Part shown: one piece after another, positions 1-7,773 of the stretch
Position numbering within the stretch: the stretch's first letter is position 1
Layout of the letters: each line of letters starts with the position of its first letter
Assembly (NCBI GenBank): GCA_038237645.1
Contig: JBBRYN010000049.1
Location: 1-26,204 of the forward strand
Length of the DNA: 26,204 bases
Direction of reading: 5' to 3'
Source of the DNA: QHCA01 sp038237645
Lineage (GTDB): Bacteria; Actinomycetota; Actinomycetes; Mycobacteriales; QHCA01
The notes under the pieces: generated by a model
The model's database searches: none
Told to the model about the DNA's origin: nothing
The model's input: only the letters and a program-made list of their open reading frames with translations
Position numbers and translations under genes: made by a program

Positions 1-135
1 CACCATCCGTTATCCGAAGACTGCGTAACCCCGACCAGAAGACCGTCGGTAAGCCGTGTGCGGGAAAACCGCACGCACGGATTGAAAGGGGAACGGGGAA
101 ACAGACCGCTTCGGCGGCACTGCGCCCCTGACTAC
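1..135 (+). ncRNA. 3' end of a group II intron (domains V and VI)
   Basis: Bases 51-83 fold like group II domain V. Lower helix 51-58/76-83 carries the catalytic AGC triad at 52-54. A two-base bulge lies at 74-75, the upper helix is 59-63/69-73, and the loop is GAAAA (64-68). A domain VI-like stem follows: AGGGG (87-91) pairs with CCCCT (125-129), and inside it CCGC-TTCG-GCGG (106-117) forms a tetraloop hairpin. After that comes TGACTAC, with candidate branch A at 131 or 134 and an AC end near 135. Upstream, frame 2 is open from base 2 to a TAA at 26-28 (codons T-I-R-Y-P-K-T-A), as expected for the last codons of an intron-encoded reverse transcriptase ending in domain IV. Oddities: G53 faces A81 instead of the usual U, and the terminal loop has five bases. 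The exact 3' splice site is uncertain. The rest of the intron lies outside the window. Confidence 0.78.
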
Positions 136-137
136 CA

Positions 138-1463
138 ATGCATCCGCGCGTGTTGCGCGCCCGAACTCGGCGCCGGGAGGCGCTCGATCTGGCCGGCTGG
201 CTGCTGTTGGCGGCGGCGGGGCTTGCAGTGACCGCGTTGGCGGTGCGTTGGGGGGCCAGGCTCGGTACGGCAAGCGCGCCGTTCGTGGGTCACTACCGCT
301 GCAAGCTGGACGCGGGAACACTGCTGGCACCCCTGGTGGCCGCCGCCGTCCTGCTGGCAACCGCCCGTGGGCTGACGGATCGGCTGAAGTGGCGGATCCT
401 CCTGCTGGCGGGTTACCTCGCCGCGCTGGCTTGGACCCTGGCGCTGGCCATGGTCGAGGGCGGCAACGGGCTGGCCGGCCCGGTCATCAACACGAGCGAA
501 TACCTCCCGGACGTCGCGGTCGTCAACGACCATCCCGGCGAGTTCCTCGCCACTTTCGTCGCCCGGAGCGCCGACCACGCGATCGCAACGCGACAGCACC
601 CACCCGGCCCGGTGCTTCTGCTGTGGGCCTGGCGGCAGTTGGGCCTGCACCGGCCGTTGCTCATCGGGCTGCTCGTCACCGTGATCGGCTGTCTGACGGT
701 GCCGCTGGTCCTGGTCGCGGTGCGATCGCTGTGCGACGAGGTGTCGGCGCGTCGCCTCGCGCCGGTGCTGGCGCTGGCGCCCTATGCCGTCTGGGTCGCG
801 GTGAGCATGGATTCGATCACGGCGACGTTGTCTGCCGCGATGGTCGCAGCCGGCGTGCTCGCCAGCGAGCAGCACCGGCGCGGCCCACCGGCGGTGGGCT
901 GGGCGGTGGTCAGCGGGCTGCTCCTCGGCGTTGCCGCTCTTTTCTCGTATGCCGCGCCCTGGCTTGGCCTGTCGGTCATCTGCGTCTATTTCGTCCGTCG
1001 CCGGGCGATGCTCAACGCCGTGACCGGGGCAGCCGCCCTGGTGCCGCTGGTCCTGGCGAAACTCGCCGGGTTCGGGTGGAAGGACGGACTGACGGCCGCC
1101 CAGACTGACTTCTCCGTCCGCGTCGAGCCCACGCGCTCCGCCGTCCTGTGGGGTTGCCTCAGCGTGGTCGTCCTCGTTCTCGCCGCCGGCCCGGCCATCG
1201 TCGCTTCAGCGCGCAAGGTCCGCCGGACGCCCGGCTGGCCGTTCCTCGTCGGCGCCACGGTTGCGGTCGGCTTCGCGGTGGCGGCCGGCCTGGCTCGGGG
1301 CGAGATGGAGCACGCCTGGCTGCCATATTTTCCCTGGCTGCTGGTCGCCGCCGTGGCACCCGAACGGCGCGGCGGCAGACCGGCTCCCACTCCCCTGTGG
1401 ATGGCGGGAGCCGGCGCGCTGGTGGCCGTGACGATCGAGGCGGTGCTGCGCACCGGCTGGTGA
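138..1463 (+). CDS. Polytopic membrane protein, GT-C glycosyltransferase-like
   Basis: This 441-residue protein has about ten hydrophobic segments beginning near residue 18, after a basic N-terminus. Two short motifs suggest a lipid-linked-sugar glycosyltransferase of the GT-C/ArnT-like kind: Q-H-P-P-G at 153-157 with an acidic loop before it (E121, D125, E135), and a C-terminal G-E-M-E-H-A-W-L-P segment similar to the G-E-x-E-R-x-W-L stretch of such proteins. I do not recognise a specific named member, so substrate and product are unknown. The ATG lies within a few bases of the group II intron's 3' end. No Shine-Dalgarno is visible, and the upstream frame closes at a TGA (129-131), so the native 5' end may have been displaced. 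The stop is two bases from the stop of the convergent ABC-F gene. Confidence 0.75.
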   Translation: MHPRVLRARTRRREALDLAGWLLLAAAGLAVTALAVRWGARLGTASAPFVGHYRCKLDAGTLLAPLVAAAVLLATARGLTDRLKWRILLLAGYLAALAWTLALAMVEGGNGLAGPVINTSEYLPDVAVVNDHPGEFLATFVARSADHAIATRQHPPGPVLLLWAWRQLGLHRPLLIGLLVTVIGCLTVPLVLVAVRSLCDEVSARRLAPVLALAPYAVWVAVSMDSITATLSAAMVAAGVLASEQHRRGPPAVGWAVVSGLLLGVAALFSYAAPWLGLSVICVYFVRRRAMLNAVTGAAALVPLVLAKLAGFGWKDGLTAAQTDFSVRVEPTRSAVLWGCLSVVVLVLAAGPAIVASARKVRRTPGWPFLVGATVAVGFAVAAGLARGEMEHAWLPYFPWLLVAAVAPERRGGRPAPTPLWMAGAGALVAVTIEAVLRTGW

Positions 1464-1465
1464 GC

Positions 1466-3067
1466 TCAGGCGAGTGCCACCAGGTCGCTCAGGTCGGAGC
1501 TCCACGAGTCCTCGACGCCGTCCGGCAGCAGGATCACCTTCTCCGGGTTGAGGGCCTCGACCGCCCCTTCGTCGTGGGTGACCAGGACGATGGCCCCCTG
1601 GTATGTCGCCAGCGCGTCGAGAACCTGCTGCCGGGATGCCGGATCGAGATTGTTCGTGGGCTCGTCGAGCAGGAGCAGGTTGGCCGAGGAGCAGACCAGG
1701 CCGGCCAGGGCCAGCCGGGTCTTCTCACCGCCGGACAGCGTCCCGGCCGGCTGGTCGGCAGTGTCGCCGCTGAACAGGAACGCGCCCAGGATCCGCCGTA
1801 GCTCACCGTCGGTCGCGTCTGGCGCGGTGGCGCGCATGTTCTCCAGCACGGTGCGCTCGGTGTCCAGCGTCTCGTGCTCCTGCGCGTAGTAACCCAGACG
1901 CAGACCGTGCCCCGGGGCGACGACGCCGGTGTCGGGTCGCTCGATGCCGCCCAGGATGCGCAGCAGGGTCGTCTTGCCCGCCCCGTTGAGGCCGAGCACG
2001 ACCACCCGGGCGCCCCGGTCAACGGCGAGGTCGACGTCGGTGAAGACCTCCAGTGACCCGTACGACTTGGAGAGACCTTCGGCGGTGAGCGGGGTGCGGC
2101 CGCAGGGCGCGGGTGATGGGAAACGGACCCGGGCCACTTTGTCGGCCACCCGTACGTCGGCCAGACCCGCAGCCAGCCGCTCGGCCCGGCGCTGCATCGA
2201 GTGGGCCGCCTTGGCCTTGGTGGCCTTGGCCCGCATCTTGTCCGCCTGCGACATCAGCGCGCCGATCTTCTTCTCGGCGTTGGCCCGCTCCCGCCGCCGG
2301 CGCCGCTCGTCGGTCTCCCGCTGCTGCAGGTAGGTTTGCCAGCCCACGTTGTAGACATCGACCTCGGCCCGGTTGGCATCGAAGTGCCACACCTTGTTGA
2401 CGACGGCGTCCAGCAGGTCGGCGTCGTGGCTGATCACCACCAGGCCGCCCTTGTGGGCGCGCAGGAAGTCGCGCAGCCAGGTGATCGAATCCGCGTCCAG
2501 GTGGTTGGTCGGCTCGTCGAGCAGCAGCGTCGCGGCGTCGCTGAAGAGGATCCGGGCCAGCTCTACCCGGCGCCGCTGGCCACCGGACAGGGTGCGCAGC
2601 GGCTGCCCGAGCACTCGGTCGGCCAGCCCCAGGTTGGAGCAGATCCTGGCCGCCTCACTCTCGGCAGCGTATCCGCCCAGCGCGGCGAACTCCTCCTCGA
2701 GGCGGCCGTAGCGGCGGACCACCTTGTCGCGGGCGGCGTCGCCGACGACCTCCCCCATGGCGATCTGCGCCTTGGCCATCTCGTGCAGCAGGAGGTCGAG
2801 GCCGCGGGCGGACAGCACCCGGTCGCGGGCGGTGACGTCCAGGTCGCCGGTGCGCGGGTCCTGCGGCAGGTAGCCGACCTGCCCGCGCCGGTCGATGGTG
2901 CCGGCGTGCGGCGCTGCCTCACCGGCGAGCACCCGCAGGCTGGTGGTCTTGCCGGCTCCGTTGCGGCCGACCAGGCCGATCCGGTCGCCCGGCTGGACCC
3001 GCAGGGTCGCCTCGGACAGCAAAATGCGGGAGCCGGCGCGCAGCTCCATCGCGGTGGCGGTGATCAC
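1466..3067 (-). CDS. ABC-F family ATPase (duplicated ATP-binding cassettes)
   Basis: This is a soluble 533-residue protein with two ABC cassettes and no membrane segments, the ABC-F (EttA/Uup/antibiotic-resistance) layout. First cassette: Walker A GRNGAGKTT (34-42), signature LSGGQ (160-164), Walker B LLLDEP (181-186). A charged, Arg/Lys-rich interdomain linker spans about 245-320. Second cassette: GLNGAGKTT (359-367), LSGGE (444-448), LLLLDEP (464-470). Known members act on ribosomes, in translation rescue or in protection from ribosome-targeting drugs; which applies here cannot be told. GTG at 3067 is preferred because GGAG sits five bases upstream and the protein then starts at the usual place. 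The frame stays open to 3187, but that extension has no ribosome site and would run through the 30-bp palindrome. M. tuberculosis has a comparable ABC-F gene (Rv1473) not far from its SUF locus. Confidence 0.93.
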   Translation of the reverse strand: MITATAMELRAGSRILLSEATLRVQPGDRIGLVGRNGAGKTTSLRVLAGEAAPHAGTIDRRGQVGYLPQDPRTGDLDVTARDRVLSARGLDLLLHEMAKAQIAMGEVVGDAARDKVVRRYGRLEEEFAALGGYAAESEAARICSNLGLADRVLGQPLRTLSGGQRRRVELARILFSDAATLLLDEPTNHLDADSITWLRDFLRAHKGGLVVISHDADLLDAVVNKVWHFDANRAEVDVYNVGWQTYLQQRETDERRRRRERANAEKKIGALMSQADKMRAKATKAKAAHSMQRRAERLAAGLADVRVADKVARVRFPSPAPCGRTPLTAEGLSKSYGSLEVFTDVDLAVDRGARVVVLGLNGAGKTTLLRILGGIERPDTGVVAPGHGLRLGYYAQEHETLDTERTVLENMRATAPDATDGELRRILGAFLFSGDTADQPAGTLSGGEKTRLALAGLVCSSANLLLLDEPTNNLDPASRQQVLDALATYQGAIVLVTHDEGAVEALNPEKVILLPDGVEDSWSSDLSDLVALA

Positions 3068-3332
3068 GGGGACTCCGTTCGAGGATGCGGACACAGGCCA
3101 TCGCCCGCCGCATGCGGCGGGCGATGGGGCGGGCATCAGCTCGTGCGGGTCACGCGTGTCAGGGTAGCAGCGCTGGCACATTCCCACGGCGACCAGCGCG
3201 CCGCGGGTCGCCCGACACCCCCAGCGCGGTGATCAGGCACATTTGCCGGCCGACACGCCGGGGGGGCCGACCAAAGGTCCATGATCACGTACGAGGCAGG
3301 GCCAACGCCGCTGGCGAGGACCAACGAACGAA
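3068..3332. other. Intergenic region between sufT and the ABC-F gene
   Basis: These 265 bases hold no convincing gene. They contain the palindrome at 3098-3127 and a weak minus-strand -10-like TACCCT (3161-3166), which would give a leader of about 87 bases for the ABC-F gene. No good -35 is seen at the right distance. Short open frames on both strands look random and lack ribosome sites. Confidence 0.5.
3098..3127. repeat. Perfect 30-bp palindrome in the ABC-F leader
   Basis: The sequence reads CCATCGCCCGCCGCA followed directly by its exact reverse complement, 15 + 15 bases with no unpaired loop required. It ends 31 bases upstream of the ABC-F GTG and about 205 bases downstream of the sufT stop; all of these are on the minus strand. 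It has no U-tract. It could be a loop-only actinobacterial terminator for the SUF operon, an attenuator in the ABC-F leader, or a dimeric repressor site. The sequence alone does not decide. Confidence 0.7.
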
Positions 3333-3677
3333 CTAGACGTTGAAGCCGAGGACCCGAAGCTGCTCGCGGCCGTCGTCGGTGATCTTGTCCGGCCCCCACG
3401 GCGGCATCCATACCCAGTTGATCTTGAAGTCGCTGACCAGGCCACCACCGGGGCCCTCGGTCAGCGCCGATCTGGTCTGGTCCTCGATCACGTCGGTCAA
3501 TGGGCAGGCCGCCGAGGTCAGCGTCATGTCGATCGTCGCGACGTTGTCCTCGTCGACGTGCACGCCGTAAACCAGCCCCAGGTCCACCACGTTGATGCCC
3601 AACTCGGGGTCGACCACATCGCGCATCGCCTCCTCGACGTCGTCGAGGGCCGCCTTCACCACCGGGACTTCACTCAT
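3333..3677 (-). CDS. sufT: SufT / MIP18-PaaD-family Fe-S assembly factor
   Basis: This 114-residue DUF59/MIP18-family protein is the last gene of the SUF operon. Family hallmarks are D-P-E (23-25) followed by the G-I-N-V-V-D-L-G-L-V-Y stretch (27-37), and the T-S-A-A-C-P-L motif (54-60) with the single conserved Cys58. Such proteins help mature Fe-S proteins, probably by carrying or delivering clusters; Rv1466 of M. tuberculosis occupies the same operon position. The start at 3677 is chosen because its ATG overlaps the sufU stop in an ATGA and GGAG lies three bases upstream. The frame extends to 3746, but that extension would lie inside sufU. Translation is probably coupled to sufU. Confidence 0.93.
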   Translation of the reverse strand: MSEVPVVKAALDDVEEAMRDVVDPELGINVVDLGLVYGVHVDEDNVATIDMTLTSAACPLTDVIEDQTRSALTEGPGGGLVSDFKINWVWMPPWGPDKITDDGREQLRVLGFNV

Positions 3678-4135
3678 CTGCTCCACCCTTCGCCGGCGGC
3701 CTGCGCGGTCGCGTCCTTCCATGCCATCCATCCGAGCAGCGCACACTTGATGCGAGCCGGATAACGGGAAACACCGGCGAAGGCCACCGCGTCCTCCAGG
3801 ACCTCGTCGTCCGGCCGGCCTGCACCCCTGCTCTGCATCAGGGTAAGGAACTCCTGCTGAACGCGCATCGCCTCGGCGATCGGCTTGCCGATCACCAGAT
3901 CGGTCAGCACCGACGTCGACGCCTGCGAGATCGAGCAGCCCATGCCGTCATAGGAGACATCTTGGACGATCGGTCCACCGGGGCCGGTTGTCAGCTTGAC
4001 CCGCAGCGTCACCTCGTCACCGCAGGTCGGGTTGACGTGGTGGACCTCGGCGTCGAAAGGCTCGCGCAGGCCCTTGTGGTGAGGGTGCTTGTAGTGGTCC
4101 AGGATGATGTCCTGATACATGGAGTCCAGCTGCAT
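3674..4135 (-). CDS. sufU: SufU sulfur-acceptor / zinc-dependent sulfurtransferase
   Basis: This 153-residue IscU/SufU-fold protein receives persulfide sulfur from SufS and passes it to the SufBCD scaffold. The zinc and sulfur ligands of the SufU family are present: C38 and D40 in N-P-T-C-G-D, C67 in G-M-G-C-S-I-S, and C131 in R-I-K-C-A-L-L-G-W. The stretch between about residues 80 and 125 includes the insertion that separates SufU from IscU. Its start and the sufS stop share one base (TGATG), and its stop overlaps the sufT start by four bases. It therefore sits as a tightly coupled gene in the SUF operon. Confidence 0.95.
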   Translation of the reverse strand: MQLDSMYQDIILDHYKHPHHKGLREPFDAEVHHVNPTCGDEVTLRVKLTTGPGGPIVQDVSYDGMGCSISQASTSVLTDLVIGKPIAEAMRVQQEFLTLMQSRGAGRPDDEVLEDAVAFAGVSRYPARIKCALLGWMAWKDATAQAAGEGWSR

Positions 4136-5394
4136 CAGGTGAAATACCTCTTCGCTTCTTCGATGCCGCGGACCAGCGCGTCGACCTCATCAACGGTGTT
4201 GTAGAGGTAGAACGACGCCCGCGTGCTGGCCGGCACGCCGTAGCGCAGGTGCAACGGCCGGGCGCAATGGTGCCCGGCCCGAACGGCGATCCCGTGGGCG
4301 TCGAGCACCTGGCTGACGTCGTGCGGGTGCACGCCGTCGACCAGGAAGGCGATGGTGGCCCCCCGGTCAACCGGCTCCGTCGGCCCGAGGATCCGCACGC
4401 CGGACAACCCGGCGAAGCCGTCGAGGGCGCGGGTCAGCAGGCCCATCTCGTGCTCGCGGATCGCCGCGGGCCCGGCCTCGGCGACGTAGTCCAGCGCAGC
4501 GTCGAGACCGACGGCTTCGGCGATCGGCATCGTGCCGGCCTCGAACTTGTGCGGCGGCTGCGCGAAGGTCGAGCCCTCCATCGCCACCGACTCGATCATC
4601 TCCCCCCCGCCGAGGAACGGCGGCATCTCCGCCAGCAGCTCGCGACGGCCCCACAGCACGCCGATACCGGTCGGACCGCAGATCTTGTGCGCGGTGAACC
4701 CGACGAAGTCGGCACCGAGATCGGCGACCGAGACCGGCAGGTGCGGCACCGACTGGGCAGCGTCGACCAGCACCAGGGCGCCGACGGCGTGCGCCGCGTC
4801 AGCCACCTGCCGGACCGGGTTGACCGTGCCCAGGACGTTGGACTGGTGCACCAGGGAGACCAGCTTGGTGCGCTCGTTGACGAGCGCGTCGAGGTTGGAC
4901 AGGTCGAGCCGGCCGTCGTCGGTGACCCCGAACCAGCGCAGGGTCGCGCCGGTGCGCCGGCAGAGTAGCTGCCACGGCACGATGTTGGAGTGATGCTCCA
5001 TCTCGGTGATGACGATCTCGTCACCGGGGCCGAGCCGGAAGCGCTGGGCGGCGTCACCAGCCGTGGCAGCGTTGCCCATGCTGTAGGCAACCAGGTTGAT
5101 CGCTTCAGAGATGTTCTTGGTGAAGACGACCTCGCTCTCGTCCTGCGCTCCGAGGAAGCGCGCCACCGTGATCCGGGCGCCTTCGTAGGCCTCGGTCGCC
5201 TCCTCCCCGAGCTGATGTGTCGCCCGGTGGATGTTGGCGTTGTGCTGCTCGTAGAACTCCGTCATCGCGTCGATGACCTGACGCGGCTTCTGGGAGGTGT
5301 TGGCGCTGTCGAGGTAGACCAGCCGGCGGCCGTCGCGCACGGTGCGGTCGAGGATGGGGAAATCCTTGCGGATCCGCGCCACGTCCAGCGTCAT
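4135..5394 (-). CDS. sufS: SufS cysteine desulfurase (group II, PLP-dependent)
   Basis: This 419-residue enzyme converts cysteine to alanine and an enzyme-bound persulfide, the sulfur source for Fe-S assembly. The PLP Schiff-base lysine is K237 in T-A-H-K-I-C-G-P-T-G. The E-x-x-H-H-S-N segment (131-136 region) contacts the cofactor. The persulfide cysteine is C377 in R-A-G-H-H-C-A-R-P, the short catalytic loop of SufS-type (group II) rather than IscS-type enzymes. Length is normal for the family. The ATG overlaps the sufC stop by four bases, and the stop shares a base with the sufU start, so the three are translated from one message. Confidence 0.97.
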   Translation of the reverse strand: MTLDVARIRKDFPILDRTVRDGRRLVYLDSANTSQKPRQVIDAMTEFYEQHNANIHRATHQLGEEATEAYEGARITVARFLGAQDESEVVFTKNISEAINLVAYSMGNAATAGDAAQRFRLGPGDEIVITEMEHHSNIVPWQLLCRRTGATLRWFGVTDDGRLDLSNLDALVNERTKLVSLVHQSNVLGTVNPVRQVADAAHAVGALVLVDAAQSVPHLPVSVADLGADFVGFTAHKICGPTGIGVLWGRRELLAEMPPFLGGGEMIESVAMEGSTFAQPPHKFEAGTMPIAEAVGLDAALDYVAEAGPAAIREHEMGLLTRALDGFAGLSGVRILGPTEPVDRGATIAFLVDGVHPHDVSQVLDAHGIAVRAGHHCARPLHLRYGVPASTRASFYLYNTVDEVDALVRGIEEAKRYFT

Positions 5395-6158
5395 GACGCC
5401 CTCGGCACCTGCTCGTAGCCCTTGGCCTCGAGTCGCTCCGCGAGCTCCGGGCCGCCCTCTTCGACGATGCGGCCGTCGATGAAGACGTGCACGAAGTCCG
5501 GCGCGATGTAGCGCAGCACTCGGGTGTAGTGCGTGATCAGCAAGGTGCCGGTCCGGCCGGTCGCCCGCACCCGGTTGACGCCCTCGGCGACCACCTTGAG
5601 CGCGTCGATGTCGAGACCGGAATCGGTCTCGTCGAGCACGGCGATCTTGGGCTTGAGCAGCTCGAGTTGCAGGATCTCGTGCCGCTTCTTCTCCCCGCCG
5701 GAGAAGCCCTCGTTGACGTTGCGGGACTTGAACTCCTTGTCCATGTCGAGCGCCCCCATCGCGGCGTCGAGCTCCTTGACGAAGGTGCGCAGCTTGGGCG
5801 CCTCGCCGCGGACGGCAGTCATCGCCGTACGCAGGAAGTTGGCGACCGAGACGCCGGGTACCTCGACCGGATACTGCATCGCCAGGAAGAGGCCGGCCCG
5901 GGCCCGCTCATCAACAGACATCGACAGTACGTCTGCACCGTCGAGCAGGATCTCGCCGCTCGTGACGGTGTACTTCGGGTGGCCGGCGATGGAGTAGGCC
6001 AGCGTCGACTTGCCGGAGCCGTTGGGCCCCATGATCGCGTGGGTCTGTCCCGCCCGGACTGTCAGGTCGACGCCCTTGAGGATCTCGATACCCGGTGTGT
6101 CGGCACCGGGAGCACCGGCGATGCTCACGTGCAGGTCACGAATCTCCAAGGTGGACAC
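5391..6158 (-). CDS. sufC: SufC Fe-S assembly ATPase
   Basis: This 255-residue soluble ABC-type ATPase powers the SufBCD scaffold. Motifs in order: Walker A GPNGSGKST (44-52), Q-loop Q95 in A-M-Q-Y-P, signature FSGGEKKR (152-159), Walker B K-I-A-V-L-D-E (171-177) followed by the SufC-typical T-D-S-G-L-D, and switch H210. No transmembrane partner gene is present, as expected for SufC. It begins with GTG three bases after the Rieske stop. An AAGGAG lying in the last codons of the Rieske gene serves as ribosome site. Its stop overlaps the sufS ATG by four bases. Confidence 0.97.
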   Translation of the reverse strand: MSTLEIRDLHVSIAGAPGADTPGIEILKGVDLTVRAGQTHAIMGPNGSGKSTLAYSIAGHPKYTVTSGEILLDGADVLSMSVDERARAGLFLAMQYPVEVPGVSVANFLRTAMTAVRGEAPKLRTFVKELDAAMGALDMDKEFKSRNVNEGFSGGEKKRHEILQLELLKPKIAVLDETDSGLDIDALKVVAEGVNRVRATGRTGTLLITHYTRVLRYIAPDFVHVFIDGRIVEEGGPELAERLEAKGYEQVPRAS

Positions 6159-6161
6159 TGC

Positions 6162-6482
6162 TCAGCTCTCCTTCAGGCGGACGAGGATCTCGTCGCCGTC
6201 GACCTTCGTCGGATAGACAGGGACAGGCTGGGTCGCGGGCAGGCCGGTCGGCCGCCCACTGGTGAGGTCGAACCGCGAGCCGTGCAGCCAGCACTCGATG
6301 GTCGTGTCCTCGACATCCCCTTCGGACAGGGCAACGTCGGCGTGCGAGCAGACGTCGTAGATGGCGTAGACCTCGCCGGTCTCGGACTTGGCGATACAGA
6401 TCGGGATGCCGTCGATCTCGACCCGACGGGTGCCCGGCCGGGGCACCTCGTCGACCCGGCAGGCGGGCACGAAGTCGCTCAT
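6162..6482 (-). CDS. Rieske-type [2Fe-2S] ferredoxin of the SUF operon
   Basis: This is a 106-residue soluble Rieske ferredoxin similar to dioxygenase ferredoxin subunits and NirD. The cluster ligands are complete: C45-x-H47 in D-V-C-S-H and C64-x2-H67 in C-W-L-H-G. There is no signal peptide or membrane anchor, so it acts in the cytosol. Rieske genes are common between sufD and sufC in many actinobacteria, although M. tuberculosis lacks one. The role is thought to be electron supply during cluster assembly, but that is inference. Its ATG overlaps the sufD stop (ATGA). Confidence 0.93.
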   Translation of the reverse strand: MSDFVPACRVDEVPRPGTRRVEIDGIPICIAKSETGEVYAIYDVCSHADVALSEGDVEDTTIECWLHGSRFDLTSGRPTGLPATQPVPVYPTKVDGDEILVRLKES

Positions 6483-7771
6483 GCGCTCACCCCGCCAGCC
6501 TTCAACTCGCTCCGCTCCTCGCTGCGCTCGATGCTCACTCGCCCCAATTCGTCCTCGATCGCGGCCAGCAACCGCTCCTCGACCTCGGCGATGCCGATCT
6601 GCGCGATCACCTGGGCGAAGAAGCCGCGGACGACCAGGCGGCGCGCCTCGTCGGCCGGGATGCCTCGGGACTGCAGGTAGAACAGTTGCTGGTCGTCGAA
6701 GCGGCCGGTCGCCGAGGCGTGCCCGGCGCCGGCGACCTCACCGGTCTCGATCTCGAGGTTGGGCACCGAGTCGGCCCGGGCACCGTCGGTGAGGACCAGG
6801 TTGCGGTTGAGCTCGTAGGTGTCGGTCTGCTCGGCGGCTGGCCGGATGAGTACGTCACCGATCCAGACGGTGTGCGCGCCCTCGCCCTGCAGCGCCCCCT
6901 TGTAGATGACCCGGCTGCGGCAATGCGGCGCGCCGTGGTCGACGAACAGCCGATGCTCGAGGTGCTGGCCGGCGTCGGCGTAATAGAGGCCGAGTAGCTC
7001 GGCGTCGCCGCCCGGTCCGGCATAGGAGACCGTGGGCGCGATTCGGACCAGATCGCCGCCCAGGCTGACCACGATGTGCCGGAACCGCGCGTCGCGGCCG
7101 ATCAGCGCCGCCTGCGCCTCGACGTGCACGGCGTCGGGCTCCCAGTCCTGCAGGCTGACGACGGTGAGCGAGGCCGCGGCGCCCACCCGGAACTCCGCGT
7201 TGGAGGCAAGCGTGGTGGAGCCCACGTGATCGACCACCACGACGGCCTCCGCGCCCTGCGCCACGTCGATGATCAGATGCAGGTAGGCAGTGCCCGGCTC
7301 ACCGCGCAGGGTCAGAAAGGTCGGCGCGGACGCCACGGTGTTGGCCGGCACCGACACGACGATGACCTGCTCGACGTGGGCCATGGCCAGGGCGCTGACC
7401 CGGTCGGCCGGGGTCAGCACGCTACCGACGCGGGGATCGGAGCGGTCGGCGAACGCCACGGCGACTTCCTCCGGCGCCCGGACGTCGACGACCATCTTGC
7501 CGTCGGGAACGAAGGGCTCCAGCAGCGGTCGCAGCCGGGCCAGGGGGGTGAACCGCCAATCCTCCTCGCGGCCGTCGGGCGGCGGAAAGGCGTCGGGGTT
7601 TCGCGACGTACGGCGCTCCGGCCGTGCGTCACCCGGCGGCCGCGCGGGGCCGCCGTGAGAGTGTGCACCGGGCACCGGACCAGGGGCGTCGCCCGTGGTG
7701 AAGCCGGTGGTGGTGCCGAGAACCTCGCCCGCGAGGCTCGCTGCCGGGTCGGCGGAAGGAGTGGAAGCCAT
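6479..7771 (-). CDS. sufD: SufD scaffold subunit, with a repeat-derived C-terminal extension
   Basis: This 430-residue SufB/SufD-family protein pairs with SufB in the SufBC2D scaffold. The N-terminal 60-70 residues are low-complexity and divergent, then D-W-R-F-T-P (71-76) starts the recognisable fold. The beta-helix follows, and the C-terminal G-R-F-D-D-Q-Q-L-F-Y-L-Q-S-R-G (356-370) is characteristic; H351 lies just before it. ATG 7771 is two bases after the sufB stop and gives a normal length. A much longer open frame continues upstream in another frame of sufB and is spurious. The oddity is residues 411-422 (R-V-S-I-E-R-S-E-E-R-S-E). They are encoded by a copy of a 35-bp repeat also found before the tal gene, and they extend the protein past its usual end. 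Confidence 0.94.
   Translation of the reverse strand: MASTPSADPAASLAGEVLGTTTGFTTGDAPGPVPGAHSHGGPARPPGDARPERRTSRNPDAFPPPDGREEDWRFTPLARLRPLLEPFVPDGKMVVDVRAPEEVAVAFADRSDPRVGSVLTPADRVSALAMAHVEQVIVVSVPANTVASAPTFLTLRGEPGTAYLHLIIDVAQGAEAVVVVDHVGSTTLASNAEFRVGAAASLTVVSLQDWEPDAVHVEAQAALIGRDARFRHIVVSLGGDLVRIAPTVSYAGPGGDAELLGLYYADAGQHLEHRLFVDHGAPHCRSRVIYKGALQGEGAHTVWIGDVLIRPAAEQTDTYELNRNLVLTDGARADSVPNLEIETGEVAGAGHASATGRFDDQQLFYLQSRGIPADEARRLVVRGFFAQVIAQIGIAEVEERLLAAIEDELGRVSIERSEERSELKAGGVSA
6506..6540 (-). repeat. 35-bp purine-rich dispersed repeat, copy inside sufD
   Basis: Read on the minus strand this is GAGTGAGCATCGAGCG then CAGCGAGGAGCGGAGCGAG. It matches the two copies at 16079-16113 and 16127-16161 at 33 of 35 positions. 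It lies within the last codons of sufD, in frame, and ends 23 bases before the Rieske start codon. It has no internal dyad, so it is not a REP-type palindrome. Confidence 0.85.
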
Positions 7772-7773
7772 CG

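Noticed and set aside
10..360. Minus-strand 116-codon frame at the window start
   Set aside because: It is Pro/Arg-rich shadow composition that spans the intron RNA and the start of the membrane protein gene on the other strand.
3068..3187. N-terminal extension of the ABC-F protein to 573 residues
   Set aside because: It has no ribosome site, would run through a perfect palindrome, and family members begin at the GTG 3067 position.
1466..3232. Plus-strand 343-codon and other frames opposite the ABC-F gene
   Set aside because: They mirror the conserved cassette motifs, with no ribosome site or domain of their own.
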